In this document: in pieces, positions 10,521 to 22,145 of the stretch
Position numbering within the stretch: position 1 is the stretch's first letter
Layout of the letters: each line of letters opens with the position of its first letter
Source: Lobulomyces angularis
Lineage: Eukaryota > Chytridiomycota > Chytridiomycetes > Lobulomycetales > Lobulomycetaceae
DNA length: 64,000 bases
NCBI GenBank assembly: GCA_027604685.1
Contig: JADHYX010000055.1
Span: forward strand, 1-64,000
Reading direction: 5' to 3'
The notes under the pieces: model-generated
Seen by the model: only the letters and a program-made list of their open reading frames with translations
What the model was told of the DNA's origin: nothing
Database searches by the model: none
Position numbers and translations under genes: made by a program

Positions 10521-12825
10521 ATGATCTTTTCAAAATTAACTCTGGTAGTAATAATGATTTCAAAACAGTTTGCTGCACCTGCCAAACCTGAAAACAAGTT
10601 ACCTTCTTTTTATTTCCCACCTTCTTCGAATTTCTTAATACCTGCAACGGATACCTTGTCTAAAAATGTTCTTTCTGATGAAGAAAAATTGAATAGTGCC
10701 GTCAGTTATATGATGAAAGCTCTTGACATTAATGACAAAGCTTCTTTTCAAAAAACTAATGTGTAAGTATTTTACTTTAAAACCTAATTATAATTAAACA
10801 ATAAAAAAAAAAATAGAGTTACTAGTAGCAGCGGCGTTTTGTCGTATCATTGTGCTCCAGTTGTAGATGGTATACCAGTTGTAAATGCAGCAGCCAACAT
10901 AAACACTGATAAATTTGGGAATGTTATTTCAATGGGATCAAGCTGGATAACAAAACAGGAAAGAAATTTGGTTAAGCGTGAGGAAACCTCAACTATTTCA
11001 GCTTCTGAAGCATTTGTGGCATTCGCAACTAGTATGAATCTTCCAATTTTTTCTGAGAGTTTAAAGGAAACGGCTGGTCCTGTTTCTGGTCAAACTTTGA
11101 TTTCTGGTGCTTCATTTACTACAGCTCCTGTCAGAGCTAGTCTCAAGTATTATAGAACAAATAATCAAAAGTTGGAAAAAGTTTTTGATTTATCTATTCC
11201 AATGAAATCTGGTTCATACTATAACGCCTTTATATCTGTAAACGACCAAAGTCTAGTTGGAATAAATGATTGGACTTCAAAGTCCATTTTTGACAGTCCA
11301 GTTATGATTAAGAGGAGCAGAGAAAATGACAAATTAAAAAGAAGGCAATTTGGTAGAAACAGAATAGGCAGAAACAGAAATGGCCGTAACGGTGGTAGAA
11401 CCAGAATTCCAAACAACGGAAATAATAATAATGCTGATACAAATAATGAAAATGCAATAACAATTGGGAGAGACACAGCCGGAAATCAGAAAAATGTTCA
11501 GTTTTCTTACAACATCATTCCTCTTCCTAATGCTGATTTTAGGTAAATAAGTGTTTCTATTGTCTATTTTTATTTTTTTAATTTTTTCGGTAGTGAGGGA
11601 AGAGCAGTTGTTACACCTCCTCAAGACACAGCTAGCCCATTTGGATGGCATAATGTGGGAAGTGGAGGAGATTTTTTAACAACAGTAGGAAACAATGTAG
11701 TAGCCCAAGAAAATACTGATAATGCACAAGATTCAGAAAACAGGGGATTTCGGCCACAAAGTGAAAACAACAACTTCAATTTTGACGTTGATGACGTTAA
11801 TCAGCAACCGTCTCAATACGTTGATGCTTCAACTACCAACATATTTTTTCAGACTAACGTCTTTCATGATATAATGACAAAGTACGGATTTGATGAAAAT
11901 AATGGTAATTTTCAATTAAAAAATGTTGGTAACGGTGGCAGGGATGGAGATCCCATTGTTGCAAATGCTCAAGGTAAACATTATTAAATAATCTACTGTT
12001 ATATTTTAATTCTTTTAGATGGCTCAGGAGTTAACAATGCTAACTTTGCTAGTCCTCCTGATGGTATCAGCGGCAGAATGAATATGTTTATATTCGATAG
12101 CGTGCGTGGTTCTCCAAATGGTCGTGACGGTGGATTAGGTAAAATTTACAATTTTTTTACAAAAAATAAAAAATTAACAAAACAACAAAGATAATCAAGT
12201 AGTATTACATGAGCTAATGCATGGAGTTTCATCAAGAGTAACTGGAGGACCAGATAATGCTAATTGCTTGTCAGGATTAATTGGAGGAGGTTTGGGAGAA
12301 GGTTGGTCAGACTTTCTAGCAATGGTTGCAACTCAAAAATCACAAAATACTAGAGATACTGATATCCCAATTGGTGCATATGTTACTGGAAATACTCAAA
12401 ATGGTGTAAGAAACTTTCCACTTAGCACATCGCTTGATACAAACCCACTTTCCTATGGAGATCTTTCCAGAAGAGGATTACAAGAAGTTCATGCAATTGG
12501 TGAAGTTTGGGCAGCAATGCTCAATGAAGCATACTGGAATTTGGTAGATAGACTTGGTTTTGAAGCAGATCTTAACAATTTTAATAGTGGAAGTGGAAAT
12601 ACAGTAATGCTCCAGCTAGTTATGGATGGCTTGAAGCTCCAACCATGCAATCCTTCGTTTATCCAAGCTAGGGATGCAATTATCCAAGCAGATATCCAAA
12701 ATAATAACGGGCAAAATGAATGTGACCTTTTTAAAGGTTTCGCCAAGAGAGGTTTAGGGTTTAACGCAGTGGAACCACTTGGTCGTCAATTTGTTGATAA
12801 TTTGGACTTGCCTCCAAATTGTTAA
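10521..12825 (+). CDS. Fungalysin, secreted M36 zinc metallopeptidase
   Basis: Five exons (10521-10762, 10817-11542, 11594-11973, 12019-12138, 12191-12825) join in frame to 700 codons. A hydrophobic N-terminus ([19 protein letters not shown]) is a signal peptide. The first half contains the prodomain. The catalytic domain has [28 protein letters not shown], the zinc motif [10 protein letters not shown] (HExxH, encoded from about 12209) and [13 protein letters not shown], whose Glu is the third zinc ligand. The C-terminal part has [20 protein letters not shown], typical of M36. Length and order match fungal extracellular elastinolytic metalloproteases that digest protein outside the cell. Between prodomain and catalytic domain sits a basic Arg/Asn/Gly-rich linker (from [17 protein letters not shown]), possibly the maturation site. 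Introns are 44-54 nt. All metal ligands are present, so it should be active. Confidence 0.95.
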
Positions 12826-12915
12826 AAAAAATATTTTTGTTTTTTTTAATTGTTGAAATTATTCTCCAAATTGTTAAAAAAAAATTTTTGTTTTTTTTAA
12901 TTGTTGAAATTATTT
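12811..12915 (+). repeat. Tandem duplication (about 52 bp x 2) spanning the fungalysin stop codon
   Basis: Copy one starts in the last codons of the protease (Pro-Asn-Cys-stop) and ends near 12863. Copy two follows directly at about 12864-12915 with one or two changes. The second copy repeats the last codons and the stop in the 3' flank. It is a simple local duplication. Confidence 0.85.
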
Positions 12916-13267
12916 AAAGATTAAAATAAATTATCACACATGAAAAGAAATTTTTTTTTATTTTTTTATTTTTTATTTACAAAACATAAAATGTATATTT
13001 ATACCAAAAAAAATCTATCATCAATCAAAAATGTTACAAAAATTCCATTTGAAAAAAGCAAAATTTCTAAGTATTTTAAAATTTTTAAAAATTTCATTTA
13101 AAAAGTATACATAAAGTCAATAAGAAAAAAAATGATAAAAAAAAATTCAACTTTTAAACGACACTGTTTTCAGTTGAAAGTATAACAGCTCTTAATCTTG
13201 AAATCCGATAATATTCTAAGCTAGATTGCTAAAGAAATAAGGTAAAATATAAATTTACCAATAAAAA
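12916..13267. other. Intergenic region between convergent genes
   Basis: Low-complexity A/T sequence between the 3' ends of the fungalysin and Bsd2/NDFIP genes. I see AATAAA-like signals but no gene. Confidence 0.5.
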
Positions 13268-14130
13268 TTATTGTACCAAAATAACAATGAACCCTAGTAT
13301 CATCAGAATATAAGAAAGCGTGGCATTTTGGGCTGTAACATTGTCCCCACTTTCGTCAGAGTCAGGATCATAGTAGCGATATTCATTAACTTCTTCTGAA
13401 TACTCTTCAGTACTAATAAAGATACCATATCGAAATAAGGTAATACCTAAATGATATAAATATTAATAATTATTTAGTACTTATCAAAATAAAAGCTAGT
13501 ATTGAAACAAAAAAAAATTTATATATATAAACCTAGTCCCAATTTCGATCCACATCTGGCTGAATGGGTTAACGCCATCATAGTAGTTAACATGTAACCT
13601 TTTTTTTTTAAAACAATCATGCATCAATATTGGCAAATAGTTTATTAAATTTTACCGATAAAATCAAAACTCATACTCATGATAACGTTAATGATGAATG
13701 AAAAGGTATTCCCTACTTCCATACCTTCTATTAAAATGTCTCCATCAGTTCCATATAAAACAGCAGGGGAAACAGTAGCTGAAAAAAAATAAATTATATT
13801 GACAACAGCATTGTAAAAATAAGTACCTTCAAAATAAGGAGGAACTTGTTCGGTTTCAGGTAAATCATAGGCAGGTGGTAATGGTTCATCCTTATAAACA
13901 TCAGGTTTTGCAGGAATGTTATTAAAAACACCATCAGAATTATTAAATTGTTGTTGGTCATATTTTGTGTATTGCTGCGGATTGGTTTTATTAGTATTTA
14001 ATTCAATGTCATATACATGTTCGGCTGTTGTAGTTGATGAGGAGGATGTGCTTTGTTGCAAGTCTCTTGAGTCCGCAATAGGTGCTTCCTCTAAATCACT
14101 GAGGTTATGAACTACTTCATATTTTACCAT
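13268..14130 (-). CDS. Bsd2/NDFIP family membrane adaptor for Nedd4/Rsp5 ubiquitin ligases
   Basis: Exons 13827-14130, 13656-13778, 13533-13598 and 13268-13446 join in frame to a 223-residue protein. The cytosolic N-terminus is Ser/Gln/Asn-rich and ends in PPAY (in LPPAYDLPETEQVPPYF), the PY motif that binds WW domains of Nedd4-type ligases; PPYF is a weaker second copy. The three-helix membrane region follows with family hallmarks: EGMEVGNTFSFIINVIMSMSF, GYMLTTMMALTHSARCGSKL and GLGITLFRYGIF. An acidic loop (YYDPDSDESGD) precedes the last helix YILMILGFIVILV. The family works at Golgi, endosomes and vacuole, recruiting the ligase to membrane cargo; yeast Bsd2 governs degradation of metal transporters. 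The match of motifs and topology is good, but which cargo it serves here is unknown. Confidence 0.88.
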
Positions 14131-14294
14131 TACTTCTTAAATTTTATTTTTAAATTAAAGTGGAAGCCACATTTTTTAAGGTGAAAAATACTGTCATTTT
14201 TGTCAATTTATCATATAAATATAAAACTATTTAGCAATCTATTTAAAAATACATATATAACATTTATGGTTTCTATTTTAGAAATATAGAAATT

Positions 14295-15361
14295 TCAATG
14301 ATTGACTTGAAAAGGATGAAATCCCGCAGCAATAAAAACTGAAGCTGCAATTAAATCAATCATATGAAAACCTTTTTCATAAATTACTAATTTGGAATCT
14401 ATTCCAGATTTATTTAATTCAAAATTTGCAATTACTTCTTTTTTAACATTTTTTTTTTCCTGACGTTTTGAACAATTTTTCAACGCATCATCATTTGTAT
14501 TAGAGTATGACTTCAATTCTAGATATTTTATTCTTTTATTTTTCCATCGGTACTTGACACCGTCTATTTTAAAAATTTTTTTTTAAAATTTAAAAAAAGG
14601 TTATGAGTTACCAAATCCTTCAAATTCCCTTTTTGTAGTAGTAACACCGGAAGTTGTACAAACTGTTCTTATATTAGAATTGATGGAATTTGAAAAGTTT
14701 ATATTCACAATTCCTTTATTTCAAAATTTTAATAATTTTGATAATTAATTTTTTTTTTAATTTACCAGAAATTTTATCTATATTTATAGCAGGAGGACCA
14801 TTTTTATCACCTCTTAATAACTGTGTGTTCCAATTTCTGATTTGTATAGGAAATTAAAAAAATTATCAAATATTTGATATACCTGCATGGAAATGGATCA
14901 GGAATATAGAAAGCAGGAGTTCCATCTAAAAAAATAATACAGATACATTTAAAAAAAATAAAAAATAAAAAACCTTGATTTTTAAAAATTGTGTCGCAAT
15001 TATCAAAAAACTTTGGCCTTGTGACTAAATAAGTAACAGAAGTTTGAGGGTGATGAAATTTTGAAGAATCATACAGTGGCGGGTCTTGGCCGTTTGTAAG
15101 GATTTGATGATATAAGGTTTCTCTAAGTTGCTTTTGGTTATTTGATTGGTTTGTAATGTTAAGATTTTCTACAGAGTTGCTTAAAAGAGAAATTTCAGGA
15201 TTGATTATCTGTTGGGAACAGGTTGTATGAATTACAGTCATTAGAGTAATGATGGTGGTAAAATTATAGGTTTGGAACTTTTTAAACGAACGTAGAGTTG
15301 AAATTGAATAAATTACAGTGATGAAAAGTGTTGATGAGTAGAAAGCATGAAGAGACTTCAC
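14295..15361 (-). CDS. Tubby-C-like (DUF6593-type) protein
   Basis: At least five exons read through. Exon 1 (14974-15361) starts MKSLHAFYSSTLFITVIYS and is followed by an exon beginning at 14925 (GTPAFYIPDPFPCR). Later exons give NWNTQLLRGDKNGPPA, INFSNSINSNIRTVC, EGFDGVKYRWK and finally VIANFELNKSGIDSKLVIYE then GFHMIDLIAASVFIAAGF. The order beta-strands, YRWK, VA-F, L-IYE, DLI hydrophobic helix is the tubby C-terminal-like fold common in uncharacterised fungal proteins. The hydrophobic N-terminus could be a membrane anchor; an internal Met (MTVIHTTC) is an alternative start. It lies head-to-tail behind the Bsd2/NDFIP gene. Function is unknown; the fold assignment is by motif recall. Confidence 0.65.
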
Positions 15362-16142
15362 AGAGTTTAGCAGAACGAGTTGAAAATTACAAAATATATG
15401 CTTGACAGAGAATCAAGAACTCTTTAAAACAAAAATAAATGATTGCGCTCAAGTAGTGAAGTACAATGGATTTGCTACGTTATACTAGAAGATATACAAA
15501 ATTACTCGTTATTTTTTCACTAAAAATTGTTGCCTTGTAAATGTAAAAATTTTTAGGGCAAATAATTGGATGAAGTGACGTAAATTCAAGGTAAAATAAT
15601 CATTGACTAAAAGTAAATCTTTGTTTACCAACTTAGGTAATTAATATTAATTAAAATAAAGTTTTTTATTATTATAAATATCTATGAATAAATTAAATAA
15701 ACTCACAAATAATAAAACTTTTTAAATTGATTTAAATTATTTTTTTTTTAAAAAATACACTATTTGAAATCTACAAAGCAACTACTTCTGTAAAAAGAAA
15801 AAAAGAAAAAGAAAATGAAATAAATGATCATAAAGAAATAGTCAAAAAAAAAAAAAAAAAAAAGTTTAACATCTAAAATTTTATCACATTTTCTATTGTT
15901 ATTTGCCTCAATAACTTAAAAAATTTTTGCAACAGCTTTGTCAATCCTAAAATTCTTTGTAACTTCTCTTGAACCACTTTTTCGTTTCCTTTCAATTAGC
16001 CTCTGAAGACAAGTTAACTTTGAAACTATATTTTTAATTTTTTCTTGCTGATTTAAAGACTATTTTGTGCTGAATCAGTTGCATTTTGGATGGGAATAAA
16101 AATTGTGGCTTCGGAGTTTAAATATTAATTTTAAAAATTGGG
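15362..16142. other. Divergent intergenic region
   Basis: Separates the tubby-C-like gene (minus) from the F-box gene (plus), so it should hold both promoters. A run of about 20 A residues lies near 15847-15866. No coding frame, tRNA or repeat was found. Confidence 0.5.
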
Positions 16143-17294
16143 ATGATATTTCCTTACGACATCTTGGAAAAAATTATCAATTACAATTTTAACTTAAAAG
16201 AACTCATCACTATCTCGCAAGTATGTTCCTCCTTTAGACCAATATTACAAAATGCCAGTAATTGGAAAGAGAAAATTTTAACAATTTTCCTCACTCACAC
16301 ACATGACAATGCAGAATCGCTAAATTTGTTATCCAATTCAAACTTCAATAACACTGAAAGAGATTCTGAAATTTTATTTTTAATACAGGAAAAAAGTGGT
16401 AAAGTTTTTAAATTTAAATTGGACTTTTTTTTCCAAATTTTTAAAAAAACTGCTCTACAAAGGTTTAAAAAATTAAGTTTTGTTTTTCAACAATTAGAAT
16501 TCAGCAATTTTGAAAAATTTAATTCAGAAGTGAAGCTCATTTTTAAAAACATTTCAAATTTTGACGATTTAACTTTGATAACCCAAAATTTGTTAATCAA
16601 TGACCAGAATGACAAGGTTTTGCTGGCTATTTTTGATACTCTGGACACAATTTTTTCAAGCAGAATGAATTTAAGTCAACCTTCAATAAAACTTTATTTA
16701 AAGAACTTCAATATTGAAAATTATTATTGGAATAATCAAGATACACTTCTTTATATATTAAATCTAAATTACTTTACAAATTTAACGTCGCTTAACTTGT
16801 CGGCTAAAAATTTAAGTTTTGAATTTTATTTAAAAGTTTTTAAAAATCACTATAATCAAAACAATTTTTTACATAATTTAAATTCTCTTGTTTTAAAGAG
16901 AATCGACAACAGATTTAACTTTAAAGATTGGGAAATTTTGTTAAACCTCATTAACATTAACTTGATAAAAAATTTTAATAAAAAAAAAACATTGAATATT
17001 AAATTGCAAAGTTTCACTCTAGATTTGAGCTCAAATTTTTTTTTAAAATATGAAGACCTATTTGAGTTTGTAACAAACGTAAAGAATTATTTTTTGACAG
17101 AAACGTTAAAAAGTAATTTTGATTTTAATTTAAAGTTATTCAATTTAAATAATTTTACTGGGGTAGAATTTAAAAATTTAAAATGCATTATGCAAGATTT
17201 ACCAAACTTTAAGCTAAACTTAGAATGTGATGATTTTTTGTTATGGGATCATTCTGTTGATTCTGTTAGGCAATACTTGAGACTGTTAATTTAG
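16143..17294 (+). CDS. F-box protein with degenerate leucine-rich region
   Basis: A single-exon frame of 383 residues. The N-terminal 45 residues fit an F-box: FPYDILEKIINYNFNLKELI then QVCSSFRPILQNASNW. F-box proteins recruit substrates to SCF (Skp1-cullin) ubiquitin ligases. The remainder is Leu/Asn/Phe-rich with irregular repeats such as LTSLNLSAKNLSFEF, NLNSLVLKRID and LQSFTLDLSSNF, which look like diverged leucine-rich repeats, the usual substrate-binding arm. The substrate cannot be guessed. It is one of the few long genes here without introns. The F-box call is moderate and the LRR call weaker. Confidence 0.65.
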   Translation: MIFPYDILEKIINYNFNLKELITISQVCSSFRPILQNASNWKEKILTIFLTHTHDNAESLNLLSNSNFNNTERDSEILFLIQEKSGKVFKFKLDFFFQIFKKTALQRFKKLSFVFQQLEFSNFEKFNSEVKLIFKNISNFDDLTLITQNLLINDQNDKVLLAIFDTLDTIFSSRMNLSQPSIKLYLKNFNIENYYWNNQDTLLYILNLNYFTNLTSLNLSAKNLSFEFYLKVFKNHYNQNNFLHNLNSLVLKRIDNRFNFKDWEILLNLININLIKNFNKKKTLNIKLQSFTLDLSSNFFLKYEDLFEFVTNVKNYFLTETLKSNFDFNLKLFNLNNFTGVEFKNLKCIMQDLPNFKLNLECDDFLLWDHSVDSVRQYLRLLI

Positions 17295-17667
17295 CTTTTT
17301 TTCTACTTATTTAGATAAAACAATTTTATTTTATTTAGATCATAAATTATTTATTAACAGGATTTAAAATGAACACCAAAAAATTTTTTACTTTTTTAGA
17401 ATTTAACTATAGATAAAGGTGTCAAATAATCATATAAATTCATTTACTAGATATACTTGGTTCTAAGTTACTATCTCTCTTATTTTAAATTTATAAGCAA
17501 AAATCATTTTAAAAAGTTTAAGGTTTTCAAACAAAAAAGATTTATTTTTTACCAATTTATCACAAATATTTCTTTATCATTTTTGACTATTTTCTTTTAC
17601 TTTGATTTAGATTTTAAATTTTTTGTGCAAGGATTAAATAATTTTTTAGAATTATCCGAAGTGTAAA

Positions 17668-20600
17668 ATGACAAAGTCACGTTCTAGCCACTCTCAAATA
17701 GGAATTCGTTCACCTTCGGAAAATTTCAATTTTCAGATAAATCCAAACGATAACTGGAGAAAGGGTTGTTTACCGTTAACCTTTAAAAGGTGCAAATGTT
17801 TAAATTTTCATTTTTTTATTTAATTCAATATTTTTAAATTTTTAAGACAACAAAAATCCGTTATGCATTATTCAAATTTAGAAATACCTGATAACCAAAA
17901 AAATACTACTTGTATTGCTGCGTTAAATGTAAAATTTAAAATTTTCACATTGCACAATTTATTATAAAAAAATTACAGGCTGTCCCTTTTTTGGTAGTTG
18001 GTTCCGCTGCAAAGTCCAATAATTTATTTATTATTGAAAATTTAAAAAAGGAACCAAATCAATCGCAGTTAATGGTAAATATTTAAAAAATTTGAAAAAT
18101 TTTTTTATTTTATTTTGAATATCAGTTAAAGTCTGCATTTACTGCACCTCATTCTATATACCATATGTCTTTATCAGGTGATAAACTTGCGACGGCTGGT
18201 CCACAAGTAAATTGATATGCTGATGTTCTAAATATTGAAAGATTTATAATATTATAGGGTTGTGTACAATTATTTCAAATCGATTCAAACGAAATAAATC
18301 AAAAAGGCAAAGGACTTGATCACTTACTCGAATGTCCTTTAGGAGAAAGCCACTTGGTACATATACATTTTAACATTTTAAAGGTTATATCTTTTGATTT
18401 TTAGGAACATTTACAAATATCTCCTCCTGGGACACATATTAAGCAAGTTCGAATTCAGCATATTGAATTTTCCCCAAATAATTTTAATGACTCTACCTCT
18501 TCAGATTCTTTTTTGGCTCTGCAATCCAAAAGGTTGTTTATTTGGGATTTGGAGGCTTCAAAAGTTGTTGTGGACGAATTCGTAAGAGAACTTTTTTTTC
18601 ACTATAACTCTAAATTTATAATATTTATAACTAAGATTTCAAATGACATGTTGGTAAAAAAATCTTGTTTTTTTTTTGTTAAAATTTTGTATTACAGACC
18701 AGTGCCACATGGTCAACATTTGATCCGTTAATTGCAGCAACTAGTAATGATAAAAATTTATATGTTTTAGATGCAAGATTACTTGGTAAATCTCAATCCA
18801 ACAAAACTGGTTTGGTACATTTTCTTTTTTTTTTTTTTAGACAATTAAAATTAATTTGCAATAAAAATATCATAAGGTTTGGAAAGTTGATGAAGCTCAT
18901 TTAGGGTCTGTTACATGTGCTAAATTTAACCCTTTTATTCCATACTGGCTTGCAACATCTGGGGAATCAGGTGATGTAAAAATATGGGATTTGAGATTTC
19001 TTCGTCATCCCGCAGCAAGAATCGATGGACATTATGAAAGTGTTAATTCGGTATTAAAAAAAATCCAAAAATTGGTTTTTAATATATATTTTAGCTGTGT
19101 TGGTCTAATGTCAGATGCGATCACATTTCAACTGCTTCGTCGGACAGAAGTTTCAAGACCTTTAACTTAAATCCAGATTTAAACTCAAGAAAAATATTTA
19201 AAAACTATTCAAATTTTTTTTTTAACCTTCCAGATACTGGTTTCAGAATGGAAGAATATACCTCCAAGGAAGATTTAATTGTTGGAAGCGAACTAGTATG
19301 TGAAAGTGATTTTAAAAGTTTCAATGCTCCTCTGCTTAACAGTATTGTCATTTCTTGATAATTATTCTCCAATCTTTTAATTTTTATTTTTTGAAAATAT
19401 TTTTTTAATTTTTATTTTTTGAAAATATTTTTTTAATTTTTATTTTTTGAAAATATTTTTTTTATTTTCACTTTACTTTTAGTATGTACTTCGCCTACTC
19501 ATTCTGACAGTTATTACACTATTTCATCAATTGGCGAGCTTGGCTGTTTTACTATTAAAAGTGATTTGTTAGAAAAATTTGCCCCACATCGGTTAAAACT
19601 TTAAAATCCTTCTAATTTAAAATAAATTTTTTTAGCTACGATTCTTTGCATCAACATTTGGAACATGAAATTGAAACATCCGTTTATCTTCGGGATATGA
19701 CAGCAGCATATTCAAATGTCACTTCATTGTCAAAGCTTTCAAGAAAAAAAGGAAGAGTGATTTCAGAATTTGAAATTGAATTAATTGAACTCTGCACAGC
19801 AAAACCACTTATTCAGCCTGATTCTTGGACAATTGCCCCATTCGACAGTGACTCCATAAGAAGTGGTGGATTTGAAATGACAGAAAGATTTAGAGATGAT
19901 TTAAGAAAATTTGGATACTTTCTTCCCCCTGGATTTGCAAATTTAGCAAACTTTATAAAAGTAAAGGAGGAGAAAGAAGAAGCTGAATTCAAATTGGTTG
20001 TTTTCAGATTAAATCTTTTAGTTGATATTTCAAAGGAAAATTTTGAAAGTTTAATTAATGCGGAAGGGTAAATTTATAAAATTTGAAACTGGCGTGTAAT
20101 TTTTTCAGTGATATAATAGCAGGTATGGAAAGAGATCCTACTTTTTTAGATGCAGAAACACTTCAGGTTTTTTTTGCTTTTTTTTTTAATATTTGTTTAT
20201 TAGCCAAAAATTATATTCTAAGCTTTTATTGGAAACAATCATAATAAATGATTATTTAAAAGGATTAAAAATGGGAATAAGGCTTTTGGAAATTATAGAA
20301 GATCAACCCAATAAAAATTTTCAGGATTTTTTTTCGACCGTTTATATGTTAGTATATCCCACCGTTTTTGACCAAATTTCTGTTCAGCCAGAAATACATA
20401 TGGAAAGTAGCACGGATTTAAAATTTAAAGATACTTTACTTCCACTGCAACAAAGATCGGCACATGTCAAATTACAAAAGTTGAAGCACTTTATTGACGG
20501 TAGAAGAAGAAGAAACCTAAAATTGGATGAAAGTTTAAATTTCATTAGCACAAAAAGTAATACATTAAAAAATTCTGAAGATGTTGTTCCAAAAAACAAG

Positions 20601-21912
20601 ATTAATGTTAATGAAAATAATAATTTAAGTTTTGAATTTAGTAAGTACAAACTGGAAAATGAACAAAAGGTGATCATTGAAAAATATTTGAATGATTCAA
20701 AATTAGCCTTGAATATGGTGCGATTGGAATTGTAATATACCAAAAAAAAATATTTTTGAATACAGACTAAATTTTTAATTTTTTTCAGAGCAATGCAAAA
20801 GTTATTGATAAAAATTAGTCCAACAGTTGATGAAGATATAGTAAAATTGATGGCATCCATTATCGGTCCAAAAAATAATGCCAAGAATAGTGCAACATTA
20901 GACTTAAGTCCATCAAATTTGAAACCTTTTTTAAACGAAATTACAATTAGTTCACATGTCAATAGAATTTTTTTGGATGCCTTGCTAAACCTGGGAAGAT
21001 TTGATGAATATTTTAGTAATGCTTTGGAATTTACCATTGTAAATTTAAACTGGAATATATATATTTTTTTGTTAATTTTACTAGATTTTTCAAAACGTGG
21101 ACTTTATGCTACTAACTTTTAAGCACGCAGAAATGATAGCCGTACCAAAACTTAAGCTCTTTGTTGACGATGTATTTAAAAAGGCATCAAGTAGATTAGT
21201 TACAGCCATTCACGCTGGGCAAAAAACTGCATTACCACCGAAAGATTTGCCTGCTATGGATGCAGCAAATCCCGTTTTAACAGACTCTTTAATATTTTCC
21301 ATAAAATGGTTGTTGTTTAATTGTTTCGCTTAAATATTTATCTATTTTTAGCTTCAAAGATGGATTTGTTATGCTAGTTAAAATTGGAGTTGGAATGGCA
21401 TCGTGTGTAGAAACAAGAGATAGCACAAAAGAAAAAGTTGTTCTAAATTTTGTTCAAAAAATAATTTCGATTCTAAACGAACACGTGAAGTATTCTATTA
21501 TTTTTATATATAATTAATTCCATTGCTTAAAGTCAATTGATGTCATCACTATCAAAACTGTTGGAAATGATTGAAGGGTTGCTTGGCAAAATTCCTACTG
21601 CTATACCTCGGTAAGTGATAAAAAAGAAATTAAGTTTTACTAATGAATATTGCACTTTTTTTTTTTTTAGAAATTCGATGCTTTTTGTCAAAGATGGAAT
21701 ATCTGAAGCTTTCAAGGGATGGCCGAAAAGTTTTTTGAAATCAAATTCAAAAGATCCCTCTTACTTGGAAAGGTGCGAAGAAAATATCATTCTAAATTTT
21801 TTTTTTATATTTTTTTAGACTTAAAACTGTTCAACCTCTACAAGAAGCAATTTTAATTGTAATGGAAAAAATTGCTGGATTTGCTTCAAAAGTAGCTGAC
21901 GTTCAAACATGA
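17668..21912 (+). CDS. Long WD40-repeat protein with helical C-terminal half
   Basis: About 17 exons read as one continuous frame from ATG 17668 to TGA 21912, roughly 1000 residues. The N-terminal 450 residues contain WD40 blades, clearest in GSVTCAKFNPFIPYWLATSG followed by GDVKIWDLRF, in SVNSLCWSNVRCDHISTASS then DRSFKTFNL, and in KRLFIWDLEAS. The second half is predicted helical and unrecognised. Pieces are MERDPTFLDAETLQ, LLLETIIINDYLKGLKMGIR, ISSHVNRIFLDALLNLGRF, VDDVFKKASSRLVTAIHAG and the terminal LQEAILIVMEKIAGFASKV. Two joins decide that it is one gene: an intron 20167-20222 ending at AAG, and an intron starting at GT 20732 inside what otherwise looks like a stop. A scaffold role in a trafficking or signalling complex is guesswork. 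If either join is wrong, it is two adjacent genes. Confidence 0.6.
19376..19460 (+). repeat. 28-bp tandem repeat (x3) inside an intron
   Basis: The unit (AT-rich, each containing GAAAATAT, at 19393, 19421 and 19449) occurs three times, nearly perfectly, with a 28-bp period. It lies inside the intron that starts at GT 19342 of the WD40 gene and makes that intron longer than its neighbours. Confidence 0.85.
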
Positions 21913-22145
21913 TTTTTTTGGTTTTAGATGATTTTTTTTGTGATGAAAAAATTCCTTTTTTCTTTCCTTATTTTACTAAAAAATTGCTGTTTTAATTAAA
22001 CTACTACACACCTTAAGTTACAAAGAAAGAACACACTTAAGTAAAAAAGAATGAAATTTTTTTTTGTAACTAAAAAAAGTGATTGGTGTAATAAAACCGA
22101 AATTAGAAAAAAATATTAGTTTTGTAAAAAATATTTTAATTTTTG

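Noticed and set aside
10420..10647. Minus-strand Lys-rich frame before the fungalysin
   Set aside because: It is produced by poly(T) runs and overlaps the fungalysin signal peptide exon.
11219..11651. Minus-strand frames inside the fungalysin gene
   Set aside because: Antisense of the Arg/Asn-rich linker and intron; the sense strand has continuous M36 domains.
17457..17666. Plus-strand 69-residue frame just before the WD40 gene
   Set aside because: No ATG, Phe/Lys-rich composition of A/T-rich leader DNA, and it ends right before the WD40 start codon.
20384..21037. 217-residue minus-strand frame
   Set aside because: Phe/Leu/Ser-rich antisense shadow of two helical exons of the WD40 gene; it crosses an intron without any splice logic.
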